64,000 nt of DNA from Streptomyces sp. NBC_00490. GTDB taxonomy: Bacteria > Actinomycetota > Actinomycetes > Streptomycetales > Streptomycetaceae. The position numbers and the translations under genes were made by a program. The notes beneath the pieces are model-generated. The model did no database searches. It worked only from the letters and a program-made list of their open reading frames with translations, and was not told the DNA's origin. This document shows positions 51,809 to 64,000 of this stretch, piece after piece. The stretch covers positions 7,688,001 through 7,752,000 of the forward strand of contig NZ_CP107869.1 in assembly GCF_036013645.1 (NCBI RefSeq), read 5' to 3'. Every line of letters begins with the position of its first letter. Within the stretch, counting starts at the first letter, position 1.

Positions 51809-52456
51809 ATGGCCAGGCAGTTACGAGCCGAACAGACTCGCGCGGCGATCATCGCCGCCGCCGCGGAACTGTTCGACCGGCGCGGATATGAGTCGACGAG
51901 CCTCAGCGACATCGTCGATCACGCCCAAGTCACGAAGGGCGCCCTCTACTTCCACTTCGCGGCGAAACAGGACCTCGCTCACGCCATCATGGAGATCCAG
52001 TACAGGAATCTGAACCGGCTCTCGGAGGAGATGGACAGCCGCGGCTGTACCGCGCTCGAGGCCCTGATCCGCTCCACGTTCGGCATGGCACGGCTGTCCC
52101 TGGAGGGGCCGCTGCCGAGCGCGGGCCTGCGGCTCGCCACCGGCGGACCGGACCTGCCGCCCGAACTTCCGCACCCCTTCACCCAGTGCCTGGGCATCGC
52201 CACGCGCAGACTCCACGACGCGGTCAACGAGTCCGACCTGCATGCCGACATCGATGTCGACGCCGCCGCGCACTCCCTCGTCGCGTCCCTGGTCGGCACA
52301 CGGGTCGTGGGCCACTCCCTCGAACCCGTCACCCGCCACCCCCGCCGACTGGCCGGGCTGTGGCACATCCTGATCCGCGGCATGGTGCCGGTGCCCCGCC
52401 GCGCCCGCTATCTGAGCCTGGTCACCCACCTGGAGCGGGAGCTCAGAACCGCGTGA
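51809..52456 (+). CDS. TetR-family regulator of the gamma-butyrolactone receptor type
   Basis: DNA-binding repressor of 215 residues from ATG 51809 (AGGAGAG upstream). The N-terminal helix-turn-helix reads TSLSDIVDHAQVTKGALYFHF; KGALYFHF is the signature of the ArpA/ScbR group. The C-terminal region (AAHSLVASLVGTRVVGHSLE) resembles the ligand-domain helix of those receptors. No AfsA-type butyrolactone synthase gene is in the window, so it could be a pseudo-receptor or respond to another hormone or an antibiotic. A longer ORF from 51707 lacks family sequence. Confidence 0.88.
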   Translation: MARQLRAEQTRAAIIAAAAELFDRRGYESTSLSDIVDHAQVTKGALYFHFAAKQDLAHAIMEIQYRNLNRLSEEMDSRGCTALEALIRSTFGMARLSLEGPLPSAGLRLATGGPDLPPELPHPFTQCLGIATRRLHDAVNESDLHADIDVDAAAHSLVASLVGTRVVGHSLEPVTRHPRRLAGLWHILIRGMVPVPRRARYLSLVTHLERELRTA

Positions 52457-52478
52457 TCCGCGCGGTACCGTGGCGCCC

Positions 52479-53645
52479 ATGCCCGACAACCCGCCCGTGA
52501 TCCTCGCCGACGAACCCGGCTCGTTCCCGCACAGCGTGCTCGCCGAGCGGCATCCCGCGATCATCCGGCAGGTTCGGGAGGCCTTCCCCTACGGCCCCGA
52601 GCAGCACCGCGCCCTCGACGCGCTGCTGGAGAACTGCACCAAGGGCGTCATCGAACCGCTCCCCGCCACCGCGCCGGACCGCGCCGACTGGGCGGCCTGG
52701 GGAGTGGACGAGTACACCGGCCGCTCCTGGTTCGATGTGCCGTGGCTCTGGTCGGAGAGCTGGTTCTACCGCCAACTCCTGGAAGCCGTCGGCTACTTCG
52801 GCTCCGGACCCTGGCAGGGCATCGACCCCTTCCGCCCCTCCAAGCTCGCCGAACTCGACGCCCCGGAGACCGACGAGGAACTGGCCGCGCTCGACGCCCT
52901 CGACGACCGGCCCGCCGACGACCAGGCCGCGGCCCTGCTGCACGGCTCCCTGTGGGGCAACCGCGCGGACCTCGGCTTCCGCCTGTCCGACGCCGACGCC
53001 GAGAGCCGGGACGCCGTCCCGGGGCTGGTCGCCGACGACAGCGCCGCCCTCTGGCCGCTTCTCGACGGCGCGGACACCCTCTGTCTCGTCGCCGACAACG
53101 CGGGCCGCGAACTCGTCCCGGACCTGCTCCTGATCGCCCACCTCCTCGCCCAGGGACGCGTCCACCGGGTCATCCTGCACGTCAAGCCGTATCCGTACTA
53201 CGTCTCCGACGCCACGACCGCCGATGTGGTCGACGCCGTGCGCCGACTGACCCGGGCGCCGGGCGCGGCGGCCGGTCACGGGCGCGAGCTGTGGTCGGCG
53301 ATGGCCGACGGCAGCCTCACTGTGCGCGCCCACCCCTTCTCCTGTGCCCCGCTGCCGTACCAGGCGATGCCGGACGACCTCCGTGCCGAGTTCGCCGCGG
53401 CCGCGGTGACCGTCGTCAAGGGCGACCTCAACTACCGGCGCCTGGTGGGCGATCGGATGTGGTCTCCCACGACCCCCTTCGCCGACGTGACGGACTACTT
53501 CCCGGGCCCGGTGGCCGCGCTGCGCACCCTGAAGTCCGACGTGATCACCGGCCTCGCCCCGGCGACGGAGGCCGCGCTGGTCGCGGCGGAGGGGCAGCGC
53601 TGGCGGACCGGGGGCACCCACGCGCTGATCCAGGTACGTCCCTAG
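52479..53645 (+). CDS. DUF89/ARMT1-type damage-control phosphatase
   Basis: Metal-dependent phosphatase of 388 residues in the damage-control phosphatase family, which removes phosphate from aberrant metabolites. The Asp-Asn pair lies in LCLVADNAGRELVPDLLLI and the later acidic/Lys site in VVKGDLNYRRLVGDR, with HVKPYPYYVSDA between them. ATG 52479 chosen; a GTG three codons upstream is equally possible since neither has a good ribosome binding site. It starts 22 bases after the TetR gene and may be co-transcribed. Substrate unknown. Confidence 0.85.
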   Translation: MPDNPPVILADEPGSFPHSVLAERHPAIIRQVREAFPYGPEQHRALDALLENCTKGVIEPLPATAPDRADWAAWGVDEYTGRSWFDVPWLWSESWFYRQLLEAVGYFGSGPWQGIDPFRPSKLAELDAPETDEELAALDALDDRPADDQAAALLHGSLWGNRADLGFRLSDADAESRDAVPGLVADDSAALWPLLDGADTLCLVADNAGRELVPDLLLIAHLLAQGRVHRVILHVKPYPYYVSDATTADVVDAVRRLTRAPGAAAGHGRELWSAMADGSLTVRAHPFSCAPLPYQAMPDDLRAEFAAAAVTVVKGDLNYRRLVGDRMWSPTTPFADVTDYFPGPVAALRTLKSDVITGLAPATEAALVAAEGQRWRTGGTHALIQVRP

Positions 53646-53739
53646 CGCTCAACCGGCCTGTATCGGCGGCGAGATGGGGGCGGATGGTTGGCTTGCTTTT
53701 GTGTAGTGATCATGCCAAGCGGGGCGTCATCATGCGCGG

Positions 53740-54714
53740 ATGGCGTCACGTCCATCGTGTTCGGGAAGAGGAAAGGCGGCGGCCGCCGCGATCGCCCTCG
53801 CGCTCGCACTCACGGCCTGCGGCGACGACAACGACTCCACGTCCTCGGACGGTGACCGGCGGACGGTCACCGTGGCCGCGCTGCCCCTGGTCGACTCGGC
53901 CATGCTCTACATCGCGCGGGACCGGGGCCTGTTCGAGAAGGAGGGCCTGGACGTCCGCGTCCAGCAGATCCAGCAGAGCCTCCAAGCGCTGCCGGCCCTG
54001 TCCAAGGGGCAGATCGACATGGTCGCGAGCGCGAACTACGTCACCTACTTCCAGGCCCACGACAAGGGCACTCTCGACATCCGCATCGTCGCCGAGGCGA
54101 TCAGGGCCGCGCCGAAGATGATGGACGTGCTGGTGCCGAAGGACTCCGACATCAAGTCCGTCGCCGACCTCACGGGCCGCAAGCTCGCCGTCAACGTTCT
54201 CAATAACGTCCAGTCGCTGACGTTCAACGAGATCCTCGCGGAACAGGGCGCCCCCGGTGAGCCCGTCTACCGGCAGATCCCCTTCCCGCAGATGGGCGCG
54301 GCCCTGGACAAGGGGCAGGTCGACGCCGTGCACGCCGTCGAGCCCTACGACAGCGCCATCCAGGACGAGTTGGGAGCCAGGGTGCTCGTGGACGGGGCGT
54401 CCGCGCCCGTCCAGTCCATCCCGCTCAGCGGATACCTCACCACCGAGAAGTACGCCTCCGAGAACGCCGATGCGCTGGCCGCGTTCCAGCGGGCCCTCAA
54501 GGCGGCCGTGAAGATCGCCGAGGCGGACCCCGGGGCCGTGCGCGAGGTGCTGCCGACCTACACCAAGGTGACGGAGAAGCAGGCGGACTCCATCGACCTG
54601 CCGGTCTTCCCGGCGACCATGGACGCGGCGCAGATCGCCCGGCTCACCCAGCTCATGAAGAAACAGGGGATGTTGAGCAAGCCGATCGATCCGGCGACGT
54701 TGCTGGTGCGGTGA
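53740..54714 (+). CDS. NMT1/SsuA-type substrate-binding lipoprotein
   Basis: Solute-binding lipoprotein of 324 residues. The signal peptide ends LALTAC (Cys about 27), then TVTVAALPLVDSAMLYIARD, LFEKEGLDVRV, LPALSKGQIDMVASANYVTY and DLTGRKLAVNVLNNVQSLTF, typical of the SsuA/THI5-like fold (sulfonates, nitrate, taurine, thiamine precursors). The ligand cannot be told from sequence. Its stop overlaps the first permease start (GTGA). It is the first gene of a four-gene ABC operon. Confidence 0.9.
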   Translation: MASRPSCSGRGKAAAAAIALALALTACGDDNDSTSSDGDRRTVTVAALPLVDSAMLYIARDRGLFEKEGLDVRVQQIQQSLQALPALSKGQIDMVASANYVTYFQAHDKGTLDIRIVAEAIRAAPKMMDVLVPKDSDIKSVADLTGRKLAVNVLNNVQSLTFNEILAEQGAPGEPVYRQIPFPQMGAALDKGQVDAVHAVEPYDSAIQDELGARVLVDGASAPVQSIPLSGYLTTEKYASENADALAAFQRALKAAVKIAEADPGAVREVLPTYTKVTEKQADSIDLPVFPATMDAAQIARLTQLMKKQGMLSKPIDPATLLVR

Positions 54715-55496
54715 AGCGGGCGGGACGGCTGCGGGAGTGGTGGCTGGGCGCCCTCGGCGTACTGCTCGCCTTCGGCGTGTGCGAGGCGGTGAGCCGGGCC
54801 GGGATCGTGCGGCGCAGCTACTTCCCGCCCGCCTCCGAAGTCCTCGTACGGGCCGTGGAGTTGGCGGGCGACAGCGTGTTCCTGGCCGGAGTCGGCGCCA
54901 CTCTGCGCGCCTGGGCGCTCGGCCTCGGACTGGCCTGCGCCATCGCCGTCCCGCTAGGCCTCCTCTTCGGCAGCGTGCCGGTCGTCGACGCCGCCGTACG
55001 CGCGATCGTGGAGTTCCTGCGGCCGCTGCCGTCCGTTGCGCTGATCCCGCTGGTCTCCCTGCTGCTCGGCTCGGGCACCGAGACCAAGGTCGCGCTCGTC
55101 ACCTACGCCTGCGTGTGGCCGATCCTCTTCAACACCGTCTACGGCCTCGGCGAGACCGACCCCCTCGCCAAGGACACCCTGCGGGCCTTCGGCTTCGGCC
55201 GGCTGTCGGTACTCCTGCGCGTCCAACTCCCCGGCACGGCCCCCTTCATCGCCGCCGGCATCCGCATCTCGGCCGCCGTCGCCCTCATCCTCGCCGTCGC
55301 CACGGAGATCCTCGCCGGGTTCGGCGAGGGCCTCGGCATCTACATCGCCCAGGCAGGCCTCGCCACGGACGGCACCCGCGACGTCCTCGCAGGCGTGGTC
55401 TGGGCCGGGACACTCGGCCTCGTCATCAACGGGGCGCTGGTCTGGGCGGAGCGAAAACTGTTCCCGTGGACACCGGCACACCGGGGGACGGGGTGA
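54711..55496 (+). CDS. ABC transporter permease 1 (SsuC/TauC type)
   Basis: Permease of 261 residues with about six helices and the EAA-type loop ETDPLAKDTLRAFGFGRLSV, then LLRVQLPGTAP. The conserved FLRPLPSVALIPLVSLLLG and AVALILAVATEILAGF segments mark the SsuC/TauC group. GTG start overlapping the binding-protein gene. It should pair with the second permease and the ATPase at 57346-58134. Confidence 0.92.
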   Translation: MKRAGRLREWWLGALGVLLAFGVCEAVSRAGIVRRSYFPPASEVLVRAVELAGDSVFLAGVGATLRAWALGLGLACAIAVPLGLLFGSVPVVDAAVRAIVEFLRPLPSVALIPLVSLLLGSGTETKVALVTYACVWPILFNTVYGLGETDPLAKDTLRAFGFGRLSVLLRVQLPGTAPFIAAGIRISAAVALILAVATEILAGFGEGLGIYIAQAGLATDGTRDVLAGVVWAGTLGLVINGALVWAERKLFPWTPAHRGTG

Positions 55497-55500
55497 CGTC

Positions 55501-55539
55501 ATGAGACAGCTGGAGACCGGGGCCGGGGTGGCGTCATGA
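55501..55539 (+). CDS. 12-codon mini-ORF 1 before permease 2
   Basis: ATG 55501 encodes MRQLETGAGVAS and stops at TGA 55537-55539, overlapping the next ATG (ATGA). It follows the first permease stop by 4 bases and has a GGGGTGACG ribosome-binding-like segment. It probably arose with the 35-bp triplication and may act only as a translation relay. Confidence 0.4.
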   Translation: MRQLETGAGVAS

Positions 55540-55570
55540 AGCGGCGGAGCACCGGGACCGAGGTGACGCG

Positions 55571-55574
<4 letters not shown>
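55536..55574 (+). CDS. 12-codon mini-ORF 2 before permease 2
   Basis: ATG 55536 encodes MKRRSTGTEVTR and stops at TGA 55572-55574, overlapping the ATG of the second permease ORF (ATGA). A GGGGTGGCG segment precedes it. Coding value is unproven; coupling of ribosomes onto the permease ORF is the likely effect. Confidence 0.4.
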
Positions 55575-60407
<4,833 letters not shown>

Positions 60408-60449
60408 CCCGCCGCCGGGCTTCCCGGAGACCGGTCACGTCACCGTACG

Positions 60450-60467
60450 TGACAGCGCCCGCTGTCA
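60450..60467. promoter_or_regulatory. Short inverted repeat between geosmin synthase and the multicopper oxidase
   Basis: TGACAGCGCCCGCTGTCA has 7-bp arms (TGACAGC/GCTGTCA) and a 4-base loop, 43 bases after the geoA stop. Just before it GTCACG and CGTGAC flank 8 bases. These could end the geoA transcript or bind a regulator of the oxidase gene; I cannot decide. Confidence 0.4.
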
Positions 60468-60540
60468 ACGGGAGTTCGCGCGTCCATGCGCGGTTTTCGG
60501 ACCTTCTCGTGCGGAACGGGATATTCAGGGAACTTCGGCG

Positions 60541-62481
60541 ATGCGCCGGAAGTCTGTCGGGGTGAAGGAAGCAAGACCACAGAACACACGGGGGTGTTCG
60601 ACCTTGACCGACATCATCGACAGGATCACGGAGAGCGACAAGAGGGAGCGTGAGGCGGCGCCGGGCGAACTGGCGCCGTACGTCGCGCCGTTGCCCGTCC
60701 CACCCGTCCTGCGGCCCGCCACCGGCGATGTGCTGCGTGAGACGGAGATCGCCCTGCAGCCGACCTGGGTGCGGCTGCACCCGCAGCTGCCGCCGACCCT
60801 GATGTGGGGGTACGAGGGCCTGGTGCCCGGCCCCACCATCGAGGTGCGGCGCGGCCAGCGGCTCCGCGTCGCCTGGACCAACCGCGTGCCCAAGGGCAGC
60901 GAATACCCGGTCACCGCCGTCGAGGTGCCGGTCCGCCCGGCGGGCACCGCGCCCGCCACCACCGAGCCCGGCCGCGACGGCGTCAAGCCCGACGAGGACG
61001 TGGCCGCGCTGCCCGCCTGGTCGGTGACCCATCTGCACGGCGCCCAGACGGGCGGTGGCAACGACGGCTGGACGGACAACGCCGTGGGCTTCGGCGACGC
61101 CCAGCTCTCCGAGTACCCGAACGACCACCAGGCGGTCCAGTGGTGGTACCACGACCACGCCATGAACATCACGCGGTGGAACGTGATGGCGGGCCTGTAC
61201 GGCACCTACCTGGTCCGCGACGAGGAGGAGGACGCCCTCCATCTCCCTTATGGGGAACGGGAGATCCCGCTCCTGCTCGCCGACCGCAACCTCGACACCG
61301 ACGAGGACGGCCTCCTCAACGGCCGGCTGCTGCACAAGACGATCGTGGTGAACCCGTCCCACCCGGAGACGGGCAAGCCGGTCACGACACCGTTCCTCGG
61401 CCCGTACACCACGGTCAACGGCCGCATCTGGCCGTACGCCGACGTGGACGACGCCTGGTACCGCTTCCGGCTGGTGAACGCGTCGAACGCGCGGATCTAC
61501 GACCTGGTCCTGGTGGACGAGGACGACAACCCGGTGCCGGGGATCGTGCACCAGATCGGCAGCGACGGCGGGCTGCTGCCGCGGCCCGTGCCGATCGACT
61601 TCGACGGCGCGCTGCCCACCCTGACCGCCGCCCCGGCCGAGCGCTTCGACCTGCTGGTCGACTTCCGCGGCCTCGCGGGCCGCAGGCTCCGGCTGCTCAA
61701 CAAGGGCCCCAACCAGCCCGTGGGCGTGCCCGACCCGGTGGGCAATGTGCGCTACCCGGCGGTCATGGAGTTCCGGGTCCGTGAGTCCTGCGAGACCGAC
61801 ACCTTCGAGCTGCCCGAGATGCTCTCGGGCTCCTTCCGCCGGATCACCCACGACGTGCCGCACGGCCACCGGCTGATCGTGCTCACACCGCCCGGCACCA
61901 AGGGCGGCGGCGGACATCCCGAGATCTGGGAGATGGCCGAGGTCGAGGACGCGAGCGGCATCCAGTTCCCCGCCGAGGGGATCATCCAGGTCACCGGCCC
62001 GGACGGCACCACGAAGACCTACCGGCGCACGGCCCGGACCTTCAACGACGGCCTGGGCTTCACCATCGCCGAGGGCAGCCACGAACTGTGGAGCTTCCTC
62101 AACCTCGCTCCGATCCCGCACCCGATGCACATCCACCTGGCCGACTTCCAGGCGCTGGGACGGGACCCGTACGTGGTGACGGGCTTCGACCAGGCGGTGG
62201 GCGGCACCCGCACACCGATCGCGTACGACCCGGCCAGGACCATTCCGCTGGCGCCCAACGAACGGGGCTACAAGGACGTCTACCGGGTCCCGGGCAACCA
62301 GATGCTGCGCATCATGGGCAGGTTCGACGGGGCGTACGGCCGGTTCATGTACCACTGCCACTTCCTGGAGCACGAGGACATGGGCATGATGCGGCCCTTC
62401 GTCGTCCTGCCGCCCGAGGCCCTGAAGTTCGACCACGGCGGCGGCCACCACGGCGGGCACAGGGAGGGTCACACGGGCTGA
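60541..62481 (+). CDS. Multicopper oxidase (CotA/phenoxazinone-synthase type)
   Basis: Oxidase of up to 646 residues. All four copper motifs are visible: [40 protein letters not shown] and [14 protein letters not shown] (type 1 Cys and Met ligand). The body resembles CotA and phenoxazinone synthase, which oxidise phenols or aminophenols with oxygen; a His-rich tail ([14 protein letters not shown]) may bind metal. No signal peptide, so probably cytoplasmic. ATG 60541 is the longest start; TTG 60604 (LTDIIDRI) or GTG 60562 are plausible alternatives, with GGGGG 11 bases before the TTG. It converges with and overlaps the amidotransferase gene by 13 bases. Confidence 0.93.
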   Translation: MRRKSVGVKEARPQNTRGCSTLTDIIDRITESDKREREAAPGELAPYVAPLPVPPVLRPATGDVLRETEIALQPTWVRLHPQLPPTLMWGYEGLVPGPTIEVRRGQRLRVAWTNRVPKGSEYPVTAVEVPVRPAGTAPATTEPGRDGVKPDEDVAALPAWSVTHLHGAQTGGGNDGWTDNAVGFGDAQLSEYPNDHQAVQWWYHDHAMNITRWNVMAGLYGTYLVRDEEEDALHLPYGEREIPLLLADRNLDTDEDGLLNGRLLHKTIVVNPSHPETGKPVTTPFLGPYTTVNGRIWPYADVDDAWYRFRLVNASNARIYDLVLVDEDDNPVPGIVHQIGSDGGLLPRPVPIDFDGALPTLTAAPAERFDLLVDFRGLAGRRLRLLNKGPNQPVGVPDPVGNVRYPAVMEFRVRESCETDTFELPEMLSGSFRRITHDVPHGHRLIVLTPPGTKGGGGHPEIWEMAEVEDASGIQFPAEGIIQVTGPDGTTKTYRRTARTFNDGLGFTIAEGSHELWSFLNLAPIPHPMHIHLADFQALGRDPYVVTGFDQAVGGTRTPIAYDPARTIPLAPNERGYKDVYRVPGNQMLRIMGRFDGAYGRFMYHCHFLEHEDMGMMRPFVVLPPEALKFDHGGGHHGGHREGHTG

Positions 62482-63203
62482 CCCCGGTACCGCACGGCGT
62501 GCTCCACCGCGGCTCGCGCCAGCGCCCGGACCATCGGGTGCGGGCGCGAGCCGTCACCGGCCAGCTCGGGCTGGAACAGCGAGGCCAGGAAGAAGGGGTG
62601 GCCCGGCAGTTCGGCGATCCGGACGTGTCCGTCCTCGTCGTACCCGGAGAAGCGCAGTCCGTGCGCGCGCAGTGTGTCGAGATGGCGGGACGCGCCGTAG
62701 GCGCAGAAGTAGCGCTCGACCGTGCGTTCCGATCCGATCACGGACTGGGCGAGCGAGCCCGGCTCGATGGTGACCGCGCCCTCGTGGCCGACGAGGGAAC
62801 ACGCCAGCGGCTCGATGAGCAGGTCCTCGGCGTCGGGGTCGGTCTCGGCGTGCGCCACACGCACGAGGCCGCACACGTCACGGGCGTACTCCAGCAGCGC
62901 GTGCTGGAACCCGGCGCACGTACCGAGGAACGGAAGGCCCTCCACGCGCGCGGTGCGGATCGCCGCGAGCACGCCCTCCTCGCTGCGGTACGGGCTGCCC
63001 GGCACCACCCACACCGCGTCGAACCCGCTGACGGCACCCTCCTTCTCGGCGTCCTCGGACGGGATCCAGTAGGCGTCGAGGACGAGCCGGTCACGTTCGG
63101 CGAGGGAGTCCATCAGCAGGGGGATGCGGGTGTGGGACACGACGCTGGGGGAGCGGTCGCCGACCAGGGCGATCCGGGCGGTCACGCTTGCTGGGTTCGT
63201 CAT
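62469..63203 (-). CDS. Class I glutamine amidotransferase-like protein (CTP-synthase-type glutaminase domain)
   Basis: Protein of 244 residues with the glutaminase triad: Cys96 ([19 protein letters not shown]), His202 and Glu213 ([14 protein letters not shown]). [20 protein letters not shown] at the start resembles the amidotransferase half of CTP synthase, but there is no synthetase domain, so it acts with an unknown partner or as a stand-alone amidase. ATG 63203. It is divergent from the LysR gene at 63289, a likely regulator-target pair. Confidence 0.88.
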   Translation of the reverse strand: MTNPASVTARIALVGDRSPSVVSHTRIPLLMDSLAERDRLVLDAYWIPSEDAEKEGAVSGFDAVWVVPGSPYRSEEGVLAAIRTARVEGLPFLGTCAGFQHALLEYARDVCGLVRVAHAETDPDAEDLLIEPLACSLVGHEGAVTIEPGSLAQSVIGSERTVERYFCAYGASRHLDTLRAHGLRFSGYDEDGHVRIAELPGHPFFLASLFQPELAGDGSRPHPMVRALARAAVEHAVRYRGQPV

Positions 63204-63248
63204 GGCCTCATCCTGGGCGCGGCCTTCGGATCGCGTCCAACGATGATT

Positions 63249-63269
63249 TCTGCATTCCCGATAAGCAGA
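63249..63269. promoter_or_regulatory. LysR-type operator candidate (TCTGC-N11-GCAGA)
   Basis: A perfect 5-bp inverted repeat TCTGC/GCAGA with 11 bases between lies in the 85-base region separating the divergent amidotransferase and LysR genes, the classic place and form (T-N11-A) of a LysR binding site. Confidence 0.5.
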
Positions 63270-63288
63270 GCTGATGGGACCCTGGGGC

Positions 63289-64000
63289 ATGGACCCGCAC
63301 CTCCTGCGCACCTATGTCACCGTCGCCCGCCTCGCCTCCTTCTCCGAGGCCGCCCGCGAGCTGGGCTACACCCAGTCGGCCGTCTCCCAGCACATCCAGG
63401 CCCTCGAACAGGACCTGGGTGCCCCGCTGCTGACCCGCCGTCCCGTCCTGCCCACGGCGGCCGGCGAGCGGCTCCTCGAACACGCGGGCCCCCTGCTGCT
63501 GCGTCTGGACGCGGCCCGCGTCGACGTCGTACGGATGGCGGCCGCGCCCGAGTACGGGCTGACCCTCGCCGCCGCCCCGACCGCGCTCGGGGCCCATGTC
63601 CTGGCCGCGCTTCCGGCCGCGGGCGTGACCCTGCGGGTGCTCGCCCGCGAGGCCGTCCCCGTGGCCGTCGCCACCGGTACGGCGGACCTGGGCCTGGTCG
63701 ACGGCCTGGCCGCCCCCAGCGACCCGCTGCGGCTGCCCGACGTGGCACCGCTGACCACGCGCGGCGCCGGCGAGGAGCCCGTGTGCGTGCTGCTGCCCGA
63801 CGCGCATCCGCTCGCGCGCCGCCCCGGTCTGCGCATCGCCGACCTCGCCGACGCCCGCTGGCTGGACGCCCCGGACGCGGGCCTGCCCCTGGCCCACCTC
63901 CGCGCGGCGAACGGCGGTCACGGGTTCCGCCCCGCACTGCGCTACGACGGCACGGACGTCCGTACCCTCACCGCCCTGGCCGCGGCGGGGCGCGGCCTGA
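63289..64000 (+). CDS. LysR-family transcriptional regulator, 3' end cut by the window
   Basis: The first 237 residues of a LysR regulator. The N-terminal helix-turn-helix is MDPHLLRTYVTVARLASFSE and continues AARELGYTQSAVSQHIQALE, followed by the start of the substrate-binding domain (YGLTLAAAPTALGAHVLAAL, TGTADLGLVDGLAA). The stop codon lies beyond 64000. It is transcribed away from the glutamine amidotransferase-like gene, and a LysR-box-like palindrome sits between them. Confidence 0.92.
   Translation, partial: MDPHLLRTYVTVARLASFSEAARELGYTQSAVSQHIQALEQDLGAPLLTRRPVLPTAAGERLLEHAGPLLLRLDAARVDVVRMAAAPEYGLTLAAAPTALGAHVLAALPAAGVTLRVLAREAVPVAVATGTADLGLVDGLAAPSDPLRLPDVAPLTTRGAGEEPVCVLLPDAHPLARRPGLRIADLADARWLDAPDAGLPLAHLRAANGGHGFRPALRYDGTDVRTLTALAAAGRGL

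Overview
The window is high-GC (roughly 70 percent or more) actinobacterial chromosome, almost certainly Streptomyces. Pointers are geosmin synthase, two four-gene conservons, a SARP-type regulator, a gamma-butyrolactone-receptor-like TetR protein, a subtilase, a lytic polysaccharide monooxygenase, DUF574/DUF6114/DUF6230 proteins, and frequent GTG/TTG starts with 4-base start/stop overlaps. I saw no tRNA, rRNA, transposase, integrase or CRISPR array.

Layout. 1-2.5 kb: the 5' end of a signalling gene leaving the window, then an OmpR-type response regulator and sensor kinase. 2.6-5.5 kb: a flavin electron-transfer operon (ferric-reductase-like membrane flavoprotein, duplicated FMN-binding protein, ApbE flavinyltransferase). 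5.6-12 kb: a large SARP/AfsR-type regulator with a likely leaderless start, a cytochrome P450 with an unusual I-helix, and a GT39-type membrane glycosyltransferase.

12.2-28.1 kb is the most striking part: a leftward block of twelve genes joining two FxsA/FxsB-type radical-SAM peptide modules to two large TIR-like/NB-ARC/TPR proteins (FxsT family), a trypco1-like protein, a ChlI-type AAA+ ATPase, a ChlD-like VWA protein, a CHAT protease and a TPR-like protein. It also holds a 101-residue six-cysteine ORF locked between chlI and chlD by ATGA overlaps at both ends. The composition resembles the NTP-dependent biological conflict (immunity or cell-death) systems predicted in multicellular bacteria. 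The precursor C-termini (Tyr-Glu-Asp and Tyr-His-Glu-Asp) differ from the canonical FxSxx ending.

28.4-42.1 kb: a glycine betaine/choline-type ABC transporter (ATPase and two permeases), a RidA protein carrying an inserted palindromic repeat, two complete conservons (kinase-like sensor, roadblock, DUF742, small GTPase) on either side of the transporter's probable lipoprotein, and an orphan sugar-binding lipoprotein upstream of the second conservon. 42.3-53.7 kb: DUF574 methyltransferase, LytR-CpsA-Psr enzyme, TatA, a hairpin-bearing repeat region, DUF6230/DUF6114, secreted proteins (four-Cys protein, LPMO, subtilase), the TetR regulator and a DUF89 phosphatase.

53.7-58.1 kb: an NMT1/SsuA-type ABC transporter operon whose second permease carries five in-frame copies of a 60-residue repeat, preceded by two 12-codon mini-ORFs in a 35-bp triplication. 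58.2-64 kb: geosmin synthase, a multicopper oxidase, a class-I glutamine amidotransferase-like protein, and a divergent LysR regulator cut by the window end.
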